From Rhizobium sp. CSW-27 (GTDB lineage Bacteria > Pseudomonadota > Alphaproteobacteria > Rhizobiales > Rhizobiaceae): a DNA stretch of 64,000 bases. The position numbers and the translations under genes are program-made. The notes under the pieces are model-generated. The model ran no database searches and had not been told where the DNA came from. It saw nothing but the letters and a program-made list of their open reading frames with translations. This document shows positions 34,800 through 43,065 of the stretch, piece by piece; the first letter of the stretch is position 1, and every line of letters starts with the position of its first letter. The stretch covers positions 1 to 64,000 of the forward strand of contig NZ_JAHHZO010000007.1 of NCBI RefSeq assembly GCF_018760785.1, read 5' to 3'.

Positions 34800-36010
34800 T
34801 ACCGGCCCCACACGTGTTTGATGTGAAGGAAGATCTCGCGGTTGACCGCATCCATGGATTCGAGCGCGCGGCTCAGCGTATCGCGCCCGACGCTGCCGCG
34901 CGTCAGCTCGTAAAGGCTCTTCTTCTCAAGCCCGGCACTTGCGATCGCAGTCGTCTCGACGACGGCCGGGGCGAGCACATCCTCCTTGAAAAGGGAGCGC
35001 AGCAGGGTGACGACATTCACCTGCGGCCCGTCATTCGGGTTGTGGCGGGTAATCAGATAACGGATGAAATCGTGGCTGAGCGTGCCGCCGCGCTCTTCGA
35101 TCACGCCCATCAGATCGCTCATCATCGCGAGAAACTGGTTCATGCTGGCCACATCGATCATCGCCGGATGAATGGTGATCAGCAGCCCCGTAGCCGCACA
35201 CAGCGCCGCAAGCGTCAGGTAGCCGAGTTGCGGCGGTGCGTCGATCAGTACGACGTCATAATTCGCCTCCACTTCGGCAATCACGGCCGACAGCCTGCGG
35301 AAGAAGATCTCGTCACCCCGGCCATAGCCCTCGGCAATGGCCTGCGGCGTCTCATGCTCGTATTCCATCAGTTCAAGGTTGGCGGGAATGAGATCGATGC
35401 CCTCGAAATAGGTCCTGCGGATGACCTCCCGTACCGGACGACGCTGGTCGTCATAGCGAATGGCGGCATAGACCGTCTCGTTTTCCTCAATGTCGAATTC
35501 CGGCTGGTAGCCGAACATTGCCGACAGGGAGGCCTGGGGATCGAGGTCGATCGCCAGAACGCGCAGGCCCTGGATGGCGAGGTAATGCGCCAGATGCAGC
35601 GTGGTGGTGGTCTTGGCGGAGCCGCCCTTGAAGTTGGCGACCGCAATGATCTGCAGCTTTTCGTCGCCGCGCCGGCGCGGAAGGAAGTCGAGCGCTTCGG
35701 CCGGCCGCTTGTTTGCCAGATGCTCCCGAATCTCGTTCACCTGCGCGAGCGTATAAATGCGCCGGCCATTGTCCTGCCGGTCGGGGATCACACTTTCCCC
35801 GTCCAGCGACATCTGCCGCAATGTCGATTCCGCGATGCCGAGAAGCGCTGCGACCTCGCGCGAGGTGAAGGTCTTCAGCGTCTTGGCGGATTCCGGCTCG
35901 TACAGCCGCTCGCGGATCGACTGAAGCTGTGCGGACAATAGCTGGGACTGCCGGCTGATCTTGATCGCGGACGATTCTGCGGGTTCGGAGCGTAACGGAT
36001 GGCTTGTCAT
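34799..36010 (-). CDS. repA: RepA, ParA-family plasmid partition ATPase
   Basis: A 403-aa protein with a MerR-like HTH (about 48-95, FTSREVAALLGIAESTLRQM) and a ParA ATPase domain with deviant Walker A KGGSAKTTT (128-136), DLDPQASL and VLIDAPPQLG. RepA drives segregation and represses the operon. GAGGAAAA precedes the ATG. A typical repABC operon would have repC as the third gene, and none is seen here. Confidence 0.95.
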   Translation of the reverse strand: MTSHPLRSEPAESSAIKISRQSQLLSAQLQSIRERLYEPESAKTLKTFTSREVAALLGIAESTLRQMSLDGESVIPDRQDNGRRIYTLAQVNEIREHLANKRPAEALDFLPRRRGDEKLQIIAVANFKGGSAKTTTTLHLAHYLAIQGLRVLAIDLDPQASLSAMFGYQPEFDIEENETVYAAIRYDDQRRPVREVIRRTYFEGIDLIPANLELMEYEHETPQAIAEGYGRGDEIFFRRLSAVIAEVEANYDVVLIDAPPQLGYLTLAALCAATGLLITIHPAMIDVASMNQFLAMMSDLMGVIEERGGTLSHDFIRYLITRHNPNDGPQVNVVTLLRSLFKEDVLAPAVVETTAIASAGLEKKSLYELTRGSVGRDTLSRALESMDAVNREIFLHIKHVWGR

Positions 36011-36330
36011 TTTTTCCTCGCGACGGTTTTTTCTCGATCATCAGCAAATTTCCGTCGAAGGCACTGTTGCTGAAATTTGCCCTTTCGTCAAACACTACTT
36101 GGTTAACGGAACCTTGACGCGCAGCGGCCGAGCCCCCCTGCGAAACGCGTGCGTCCGCAGGCGGATTGCTGGTAAACTCCGACGGGCCAGGCCATCGCTC
36201 CGTCAGTCAGCGGCAATGAGCTCCAGACAGTGACAGCGCTTTGCACCCGCAGCAGGTGGCCGCGGTGAGGGTGGGCATTGCCCGCAACACGGACGCGTCG
36301 TGCAGCCGTGTCAGCCTGGTGTCCAGACCC
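36011..36330. other. Intergenic region upstream of repA
   Basis: It contains the repA promoter region. On the minus strand a TTGACG box (about 36085-36090) and GTTAACC (36101-36107) lie upstream of the repA leader. No gene is supported. The stretch 36190-36330 behind the GntR gene shows nothing recognisable. Confidence 0.4.
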
Positions 36331-37056
36331 TCACGGCGAGGATGGGGGAGGGGGGCTCGCAGCCTGGGTTCCATCCAGATCCGCACGGATGAAAGCTGCC
36401 GTCTGCTCGTAATGACATTGAAGCAGGTGCACCGCTTCATCCGTCGCGTGATCCAGCACCGCCTTGAGGATCTCGCCATGTTCCTGGCTCACCTTGCGCA
36501 CACGAAACGCCTTGCGGCTGGAGAGCGCCCGATAGCGATTGAGCCGGTCGGCCAGTTGCTCGCAGAAGCCGATCAGCGGGCGTGATCCGCAGCCGTCGAT
36601 CAGTCTGGCGTGAAAGGCCCGGTGCAGACGCTCCCATTCCGGATTGCTTTCGAAACGCTCGGGATTGAGCGAGCGTGGCGCACGCTCCAGCCGGTGATGC
36701 GCCACAAGCAGCGCCTCCTCCCAGGCCGCATTCGCATTGGCCATCGATTCCCTGAGTGCCAGCCCCTCGACCCAGCAGCGAGTCTTCGTCAGTTCTCCGA
36801 GTTCCTCAAGGCTGATCGGCTTTACGAAGAAGCCGCGTTGCTCCCTGCCGATCACGAGGTCTTCGGTCGTCAACCGGTTCAGCGCCTCGCGCAGCGGCGT
36901 CTGACCCGCATCGTAGTGTTCCATCAGGAAGCGAAGTTGCAGCTTGCGGCCCGGCTCGAGTGCCGCCGACAGAATATCCGCCTTCAGGCGCTCATAGATG
37001 CTGGTTGCCCGCGTGGCGGGACTGTCGGCCGCTCTGTTCGGCAGGTCGATGTTCAT
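36331..37056 (-). CDS. GntR-family (FadR-type) transcriptional regulator
   Basis: A 241-aa protein. The winged HTH (about 18-80) has SIYERLKADILSAALEPGRKLQ and TPLREALNRLTTEDLV, and the C-terminal FCD ligand domain (about 95-225) has the metal-binding histidine pattern HRAFHARLIDGCG and EHGEILKAV. It is divergent from the amidohydrolase operon over 121 bp containing two candidate operators, so it probably represses that operon until an aromatic acid appears. Confidence 0.9.
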   Translation of the reverse strand: MNIDLPNRAADSPATRATSIYERLKADILSAALEPGRKLQLRFLMEHYDAGQTPLREALNRLTTEDLVIGREQRGFFVKPISLEELGELTKTRCWVEGLALRESMANANAAWEEALLVAHHRLERAPRSLNPERFESNPEWERLHRAFHARLIDGCGSRPLIGFCEQLADRLNRYRALSSRKAFRVRKVSQEHGEILKAVLDHATDEAVHLLQCHYEQTAAFIRADLDGTQAASPPPPSSP

Positions 37057-37109
37057 GTGGCTCCACCGCTTTCGTCCGGTTTTATATACACCATCGTGCG
37101 CACACGCAA

Positions 37110-37157
37110 AATTTATAAATTATGCCTTTACCGCAAAAAGTTTGTATATTACGACAA
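37110..37157. promoter_or_regulatory. Candidate GntR operators between gntR and the amidohydrolase gene
   Basis: AATTTATAAATT (37110-37121) is a perfect 12-bp palindrome, and TTGTATATTACGACAA (37142-37157) has TTGT/ACAA arms with an 8-nt spacer. Both lie just before the GGAGG of the operon. FadR-type proteins bind short AT-rich palindromes. Which one is used is not known. Confidence 0.45.
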
Positions 37158-37177
37158 GGTCAGCGGAGGAGTTCAGC

Positions 37178-38230
37178 ATGAGCACAGGCTTGAACAGGGC
37201 AGGGCGCTTCAGGAGCGGTTGTGGCTGTGTCGGCATCGACGTCCACTGCCATGTGGTCCCTTCCAGCTTTCCGGCAGCGCCCGGCGGAGGTTCGCTTTCC
37301 GGATGGCCGTCGATGACACCTGCGCAGGATTGCCATGCGACCGTGGTGATCGACGACAAGCCCTACCGCACAGTGAATGATGCCTGCTGGGTGGCCGAGC
37401 GGCGCATCGAGGAAATGGATCGCGCCGGCATCGCCGTCCAGGCTCTGTCTCCGATGCCGGAGCTGTTCGGCTACTGGATCGAAGCGCAGGCAGCGGCGGA
37501 ACTCTGCCGGCATGTCAACGATGTCATCGGCGCACTGGTGCAGGAAGGGCAGGGGCGTTTCATCGGCCTCGGCGGCCTGCCCATGCAGGATATCGATCTC
37601 GCCATTGTGGAACTGCAGCGGCTCATGGCTTTGCCCGGATTTCGGGGCGTCGAGATCGGCAGCAATATCAATGGCACCACTATTGGCGATCCGCACTTCC
37701 ATCCCTTTTTCGCGAAAGCCGAACGGCTGGGTGCTGCAATCTTTGTGCATGCGGTGCGCCCCACCGGCATGGATCGGCTGGTCGGCCCTGCTCCCCTGCA
37801 GCAGATCCTGGCCTATCCGACCGATGTCGGGCTGGCAGCCGCCTCCGTCATCACCGGCGGGCTCCTGCAGAAATTTCCAGGACTGCGCATCGCCTTCAGC
37901 CACGGCGGCGGAACATTTGCAGCCCTGCTGCCACGTCTCGAACAGGGCTACCACACCTTTCCGGCGGTGCGCGACAGCCTGGCGCAGACGCCGGTCGATC
38001 AGGCCCGCAAGCTCTATGTGGACGCTCTCGTTTTCGACGAGGACATGCTGAAGCGCATCGTCTCCGTCTTCGGTGAGGACCGGGTCATGATCGGCACGGA
38101 CTACCCATTCAACTTCCGGGAAAAGGCGCCGATTTCCCGGATCGAACAGGCCTTTGATGACGCTGCCCTGCGCGAACGCCTGACGTTCCGCAATGCGCTG
38201 GCCTTCCTTGCGCTCGATGAGGAGATTTGA
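37178..38230 (+). CDS. ACMSD-family amidohydrolase / decarboxylase
   Basis: A 350-aa TIM-barrel metalloenzyme. Zinc ligands of the family are visible: H23 and H25 (DVHCH), H191 (FVHAVRP), and D308 (GTDYPF), with H242 (FSHGGG) in the active site. The family includes ACMS decarboxylase, gamma-resorcylate and 5-carboxyvanillate decarboxylases and hydratases of lignin pathways, so it acts on an aromatic acid or a ring-cleavage product. GGAGG precedes the ATG. The stop overlaps the next ATG (TGATG). Confidence 0.85.
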   Translation: MSTGLNRAGRFRSGCGCVGIDVHCHVVPSSFPAAPGGGSLSGWPSMTPAQDCHATVVIDDKPYRTVNDACWVAERRIEEMDRAGIAVQALSPMPELFGYWIEAQAAAELCRHVNDVIGALVQEGQGRFIGLGGLPMQDIDLAIVELQRLMALPGFRGVEIGSNINGTTIGDPHFHPFFAKAERLGAAIFVHAVRPTGMDRLVGPAPLQQILAYPTDVGLAAASVITGGLLQKFPGLRIAFSHGGGTFAALLPRLEQGYHTFPAVRDSLAQTPVDQARKLYVDALVFDEDMLKRIVSVFGEDRVMIGTDYPFNFREKAPISRIEQAFDDAALRERLTFRNALAFLALDEEI

Positions 38231-39129
38231 TGGACATGACGGACTTTCCCGTGACTGCCCTGCGCAGCGTTGAACTGGGAACGCCGGATCTGGCGGCATC
38301 GGTGGATTTCTACACCCGCGTCTGGGGACTGGAAAAGGTCGCTGAAGCCGGAGACAAGGTGTTCCTGGCCGCGACGGGTGATGATTGCCACGTGCTGGAA
38401 CTGAAGCAGAGCGACCGCTCTGAACTGCGCAAGATCACCTTTCGGGTCCGCTCGGCGGAGGATCTCGCCGCGCTTTACGAAAGGACGGTGGCCTTTGGCT
38501 GCACGGTGCTGCGCGCGCCGGGCGCTGCCGATCCGCTGACCGGCGGGCGCAGGTTCGTCGTGCGCGAACCGCAGGGTTCGGTTCTGGAATTCGTGCATGG
38601 TGACCGGCGCAAGGAAACGGCTGTCATGCCCAATCGTGTGCTGCGACTGGCGCATGTCAACATCAACAGCGCCGACGTTGAGGCACTGTCGGACTTCTAC
38701 CGCGCGGTGCTCGGCTTCCGCCTGACCGACCGCTCCAAGATGATGGCGTTTCTCAGCTGCAACAGCGATCACCATGCCGTGGTGCTGGCCGAAGCCGCGG
38801 CACATGGGCTGAACCATATCGCTTTCCTGATGCCGGATCTGGAATCGGTGATGCGTGGCTCCGGCCGCGTGATCGATCATGGCACTCCGATCGGCTGGGG
38901 TGTTGGCCGCCACGGCCCCGGCGACAATGTGTTTGCCTATTTCGTCGATCCGATGGGGGTCGTCATCGAATACACGGCGGAAGTCCTGCAGGTGGACGAG
39001 AGCTACCGCGTGAAGGGGCCGGACGAGTGGGTCTGGCCGCCCGGCCGCACGGACCACTGGGGCATTGCGCCGCCGAAGAGCGAGGCCTGCAAGAAGGCCC
39101 AGATTTCCATCGGATTTTCCGGCGCCTGA
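38230..39129 (+). CDS. VOC-family extradiol ring-cleavage dioxygenase
   Basis: A 299-aa protein with two vicinal-oxygen-chelate modules (about 8-120 and 135-265). The C-terminal module carries the iron-site pattern: LAHVNINS (His near 138), GLNHIAFLM (His) and GVVIEY (Glu), as in catechol 2,3-dioxygenases. It would open a catechol ring next to the hydroxyls. An in-frame TTG three bases upstream is possible, but the coupled ATG at 38230 is preferred. Confidence 0.85.
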   Translation: MDMTDFPVTALRSVELGTPDLAASVDFYTRVWGLEKVAEAGDKVFLAATGDDCHVLELKQSDRSELRKITFRVRSAEDLAALYERTVAFGCTVLRAPGAADPLTGGRRFVVREPQGSVLEFVHGDRRKETAVMPNRVLRLAHVNINSADVEALSDFYRAVLGFRLTDRSKMMAFLSCNSDHHAVVLAEAAAHGLNHIAFLMPDLESVMRGSGRVIDHGTPIGWGVGRHGPGDNVFAYFVDPMGVVIEYTAEVLQVDESYRVKGPDEWVWPPGRTDHWGIAPPKSEACKKAQISIGFSGA

Positions 39130-39162
39130 GGCCGCCGTCCCCGTTATGCAAGAGGCTTATCC

Positions 39163-40740
39163 GTGACGAAAGAGACTGCAATCACAGACCGTTATGATGT
39201 GCTGGTGGTCGGCTTCGGCCCCGCCGGCGCCGTTGCCGCCGGCATGCTGGGCGCGCGCGGTCACTCCACACTGGTCGTCGACCGGTTGACCGACATCTAC
39301 GACAAACCGCGCGCCATCGCGATCGACCATGAGATCCTGCGCCACTTCGACAATATGGGCGTTGCCGATCAGGTGATGCCTTACATCGCTCCCTTCACCG
39401 CCTCGCAGCATTTCGGCGCCAAGGGCCAGCTCATCCGCCGCATCGACATGGTGCCGGAACCCTACCCGCTCGGCTACACGCCGAGCATGGTCTTCACCCA
39501 GCCGCCCGTCGAGGCGGTGCTTCGCAGCCATGCCGAGAGTTTCGATTGCGTCACGGTTTCGCTCGGCGTCGAGATGATCGACCTCGACATCCGCGAAGAC
39601 GAGGTCGTCGCAACGCTGAAAGAGGCCACGGGCGAGACCCGGATGGTCGCCGCACGCTACCTGATCGGCTGCGATGGCGCATCGAGCCGGGTGCGCGAGC
39701 TTGCCGGCATCAAGTTGGAGGATCTGGTGTTCGACGAGCCGTGGCTCGTGATCGACGTGCTGGTCAATGAGGCGGGGCTTGCCAAGCTTCCGGAGACCTC
39801 TGCGCAGTTTTGCGATCCCGCCCGTCCCGCAAGCTTCGTCATGGGGCCGAAAAACCATCGCCGCTGGGAAATCATGCTTCTGCCGGGTGAAGATCCACGG
39901 GAAATGGCCCTGCCGGAGAATGTCTGGCGGCTTCTGTCGCCGTGGCTGACGCCTGAGGATGGCGAATTGTGGCGTGCCGCCGCCTATCGCTTCCACGCCC
40001 TGGTGGCAGACGACTGGACAAAGGGCCGGGTGGTGATTGCCGGCGACGCCGCCCACCAGCAGCCGCCCTTCATCGGCCAGGGCATGTGCCAGGGCTTGCG
40101 TGATGTGTCCAACCTGATCTGGCGGCTCGACCGCATCCTGAAAGGCCAGTCGGAGGAAAGCCTGCTGGCGAGTTACACGCAGGAGCGCAAGCGCCATGTC
40201 GAGACGCTGACGGGCCGGATCAAGGCCATCGGTCAGGCGATCTGCGAACGCGACCCCGAGGCTGCGGCTGCCCGCGATGCTCGTATCCTTGCCGATGGCG
40301 GTGGAAAGCCGCTGGTGATCACCCGCCAGGAGATCGTGCCGCCGATCGAGGCGGGTCTGATCGCCGCGGAAGGCACGCCGGCACGCGGCCTGCTCTTCCC
40401 GCAGCCGGCGATCCTCGAGAACGGCGAAAGCCGCCTTCTCGATCACTTCACCGGCCCGACCTGGCGTTTGGTGCTGGACGGTCGCCGGGTCACGCAGGCG
40501 CAGGGCAAGGCGCTTGCGACCGCAATCGAAGGGCTGAGGGTTGTTGCCGTCGCCCCCGAGGGCGCGGATACGGCCGACGGCGCGGCGCTGCACGAAAAGG
40601 ATGGCGTCCTGACCGGCTGGTTTGAACGGCATGGCGCCGTCGCCGCGCTCGTGCGGCCGGATCATTACGTCTTCGGGGCCGCTGCCGACCTCGATGCTCT
40701 TCACCAACAGATACAGGATCTCGGTGCGCGTCTCGCCTGA
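39163..40740 (+). CDS. FAD-dependent aromatic hydroxylase (MhpA-like)
   Basis: A 525-aa flavoprotein monooxygenase. The FAD dinucleotide fold is at 14-28 (VLVVGFGPAGAVAAG), the DG-type motif at GCDGASSRVR (about 169-178), and the second FAD motif GDAAHQQPPFIGQGM at about 294-308. The C-terminal thioredoxin-like region ends DHYVFGAA. It resembles 3-(3-hydroxyphenyl)propionate hydroxylases and would add an ortho-hydroxyl to make the catechol for the VOC enzyme. The start is GTG. Confidence 0.9.
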   Translation: MTKETAITDRYDVLVVGFGPAGAVAAGMLGARGHSTLVVDRLTDIYDKPRAIAIDHEILRHFDNMGVADQVMPYIAPFTASQHFGAKGQLIRRIDMVPEPYPLGYTPSMVFTQPPVEAVLRSHAESFDCVTVSLGVEMIDLDIREDEVVATLKEATGETRMVAARYLIGCDGASSRVRELAGIKLEDLVFDEPWLVIDVLVNEAGLAKLPETSAQFCDPARPASFVMGPKNHRRWEIMLLPGEDPREMALPENVWRLLSPWLTPEDGELWRAAAYRFHALVADDWTKGRVVIAGDAAHQQPPFIGQGMCQGLRDVSNLIWRLDRILKGQSEESLLASYTQERKRHVETLTGRIKAIGQAICERDPEAAAARDARILADGGGKPLVITRQEIVPPIEAGLIAAEGTPARGLLFPQPAILENGESRLLDHFTGPTWRLVLDGRRVTQAQGKALATAIEGLRVVAVAPEGADTADGAALHEKDGVLTGWFERHGAVAALVRPDHYVFGAAADLDALHQQIQDLGARLA

Positions 40741-40781
40741 GACACCCGGCATCCGCTCAACCGATTTGAAGGAGTAACCGC

Positions 40782-41630
40782 ATGAGACTTTCCACCGTCA
40801 GACTAGCTGGACGCACCACCTGGGGCGTGATCGAAGGCGAGACCTTCCGCGATGCCGGTGCCGTCCTGGCCGACCGGTATGCGGACCTGAAGGCGGCCGT
40901 GACCTCAGGCCTCGAAGGTGTTGCCGAGGCTGCGGGGAAGGCCGCCGCGTTCCCCCTCTCGGAGATCGAATGGCTGCCGGTCATTCCGAACCCCGACAAG
41001 ATCCTTTGCGTCGGGCTGAACTACGAGATGCATCGCAAGGAAACCGGCCGCGCCGAAGTCGAGAACCCGACCATTTTCGCGCGCTATTCCAACAGCCAGA
41101 CGGGTCACCTGAAGCCGATCATCCGGCCGAAGGTTTCGACCGAACTGGACTATGAAGGGGAACTCGCCGTCATCATCGGCAAGCCGGGCCGCTACATCTC
41201 CCGCGCGGATGCGCTTGGCCACATCGCCGGCTTTGCCTGCTACAATGACGGCAGCGTGCGCGACTACCAGCGCCATACGCACCAGTTCACGCCGGGTAAG
41301 AATTTCCCCGACACGGGCGCCTTCGGCCCCTGGATGATGACGCCGGACGAACTCGGCCCGCTCGATGCACTGCGCATCCAGACGCGCCTCAACGGCGAGG
41401 TGGTGCAGGACGCAACCTTCAGCCAGATGATTTTCGATATCGCCCGGCAGATCGAATATTGCTCCAGCTTCACACGGCTGGAAGCCGGCGACGTGATCGC
41501 ATCCGGCACGCCCGGTGGCGTCGGCGCCAAGCGCACCCCGCCGCTCTGGATGAAGCCGGGTGACATTGTCGAGGTCGAGATCGACCGGCTCGGTGTCCTG
41601 CGCAATCCGATCACGGACGAGCAGGGCTGA
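40782..41630 (+). CDS. Fumarylacetoacetate hydrolase family protein
   Basis: A 282-aa enzyme with the FAH fold (about 70-280): ILCVGLNYEMHRKE, LDYEGELAVIIGKPGRYIS (metal-binding E..E), GFACYNDGSVRDYQ and SGTPGGVGAKRTPP. Relatives hydrolyse or hydrate acylpyruvates formed after ring cleavage, consistent with the last step of this operon. GGAGTAA precedes the ATG. Confidence 0.92.
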   Translation: MRLSTVRLAGRTTWGVIEGETFRDAGAVLADRYADLKAAVTSGLEGVAEAAGKAAAFPLSEIEWLPVIPNPDKILCVGLNYEMHRKETGRAEVENPTIFARYSNSQTGHLKPIIRPKVSTELDYEGELAVIIGKPGRYISRADALGHIAGFACYNDGSVRDYQRHTHQFTPGKNFPDTGAFGPWMMTPDELGPLDALRIQTRLNGEVVQDATFSQMIFDIARQIEYCSSFTRLEAGDVIASGTPGGVGAKRTPPLWMKPGDIVEVEIDRLGVLRNPITDEQG

Positions 41631-41817
41631 CCTGAGACAGAGCGACAGCGCAGCGGGGCCGCACGATCATGTGGCTCCGTTGTCGCGGTCGAATTCTCGC
41701 TCCAAGCTCTGGCAGAAAGAACGGCAATCACTCCAGCATCAAAAACAGTCGGTGTGCGCTCTGTTCGGCCAACTTGCCGACGCATTCGCGAACTGTTTCG
41801 GTATGCCGAAATAAATG

Positions 41818-41860
41818 AGCCCCCTGCAGCCGGATCGTTCACGGCCGCAGGGGGCTTCTT
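41818..41860. terminator. Bidirectional hairpin terminator between the two aromatic operons
   Basis: AGCCCCCTGC (41818-41827) pairs perfectly with GCAGGGGGCT (41847-41856). It lies between the convergent FAH-family gene (plus) and GlcG-like gene (minus) and can stop transcription from both sides. The T-run is short (TTCTT). Confidence 0.75.
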
Positions 41861-41885
41861 CGCATCCTGTCCCGGGAGGTGAGGG

Positions 41886-42308
41886 TCAGGGCGCGGGGAA
41901 AAGGTTGACCTTGGCGATACCCGCCAGGGCCGCAATCTCGTCATTGTCGCCCACGTCGCCGGAGATGCCGATGGCGCCGAGCACTTTTTTGTCGGCGTCA
42001 AGGATCAGGACGCCGCCGGGGGAGGGGATCATCCGCCCGCCGCTGACGGAGGTCAGCGTGGTGATGAAGGTCGGGTTCTTCGCCGCCCGCTGGCTGAGTT
42101 CACGCGAACCAAAGCCCATGCCGAGCGAGCCCCAGGCCTTGCCGTAGGCGATGTCGAAGCGGACGATGCCGGCACCGTCCTCACGCTTGTAGGCGATCAG
42201 ATGGCCACCGGCATCCAGCACCGCAACGGCAAGCGGCTGAAAGCTGCGTCTGCGGGCCTCGGCCAGCGCTTCGTCGATGATGGCGGATGCGATTGAGAGT
42301 GACAGCAT
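41886..42308 (-). CDS. GlcG/HbpS-like heme-binding family protein (DUF336)
   Basis: A 140-aa protein with the family pattern AVAVLDAGGHLIAYKREDGAG, AYGKAWGSLGMG and SPGGVLILDADKKVLGAIGISGDVGDNDE. The molecular function of GlcG-like proteins is not settled; they often sit in aromatic or glycolate operons. The ATG at 42308 is chosen over an in-frame TTG at 42326. Last gene of the MFS-oxygenase-GST operon. Confidence 0.88.
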   Translation of the reverse strand: MLSLSIASAIIDEALAEARRRSFQPLAVAVLDAGGHLIAYKREDGAGIVRFDIAYGKAWGSLGMGFGSRELSQRAAKNPTFITTLTSVSGGRMIPSPGGVLILDADKKVLGAIGISGDVGDNDEIAALAGIAKVNLFPAP

Positions 42309-42344
42309 GATGAGCTCTGGTTCCAATGTGTGACAAGGCGACGA

Positions 42345-43007
42345 TCAGATGAACATCGCGAAAATATCGCGGGATGTGGAGGGACGCGGAACACGGAAGG
42401 CCACGCTTCGCGTATCGATGGCGCCGGGGCGGGAGAGACAGGCGTCGAGCCAGCGCTGCATGGCAGGCCAGGCTGAAATGTCGATCCCGGCGATCGGGAT
42501 GAAGTGCATGACGGCAGCGACATTCAGATCGGCAGCGGTGAAGCGGTCGCCAACCATGAAATCCCGGTTCTTCAGATGCGCATCGAGCACCGCCCACGGC
42601 CGGGCAAGCTTGCGCAAGGTTATCTCGGTCTCGTCACCAGACGGGTCGTGCGGCTCGAACAGGTAGCGGACCGCCGATGTCAGAAGCAATGGCTTCTCGA
42701 TTTCGGTGGCAACCCAGAACGACCACTGCGTCATGAGGGCATCTTCCTCGATCGATTGCGGCCCCAGAAGGCCACCATATTTTTTGGCCAGGTAGAGGTT
42801 GATCGCAAGCGATTCAAACAGAACCGTTTCGCCATCCACCAGCGTCGGGCATTTGCCGTTCGGATTGAGCGCCAGGAATGCCTCTGGCTTGGGCGCGCCG
42901 GGATGGAACCAGACCGGCTCGCGGTGATACTCGATGCCGGTCTCGTTCAGCATCCAGCTGCAGCGGTTGGCACGGGTGCGGGTGACGTCGCCATACAAGG
43001 TTATCAT
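42345..43007 (-). CDS. Glutathione S-transferase family protein
   Basis: A 220-aa protein with an N-terminal thioredoxin-fold GSH domain (1-80, with PTLVDGETVLFESLAINLYLAKKYG) and a C-terminal helical domain (about 95-205, with FMVGDRFTAADLNVAAVMHF). In aromatic operons such GSTs act as isomerases of ring-cleavage products or as lyases of aryl ethers. The cluster makes either possible. GGGAGG precedes the ATG. Confidence 0.9.
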   Translation of the reverse strand: MITLYGDVTRTRANRCSWMLNETGIEYHREPVWFHPGAPKPEAFLALNPNGKCPTLVDGETVLFESLAINLYLAKKYGGLLGPQSIEEDALMTQWSFWVATEIEKPLLLTSAVRYLFEPHDPSGDETEITLRKLARPWAVLDAHLKNRDFMVGDRFTAADLNVAAVMHFIPIAGIDISAWPAMQRWLDACLSRPGAIDTRSVAFRVPRPSTSRDIFAMFI

Positions 43008-43065
43008 GGTGTTTTCCTCCCTGATGATCCGGCCGTGCCGAGTGGCACGGCCGGCTGATCTGTCG

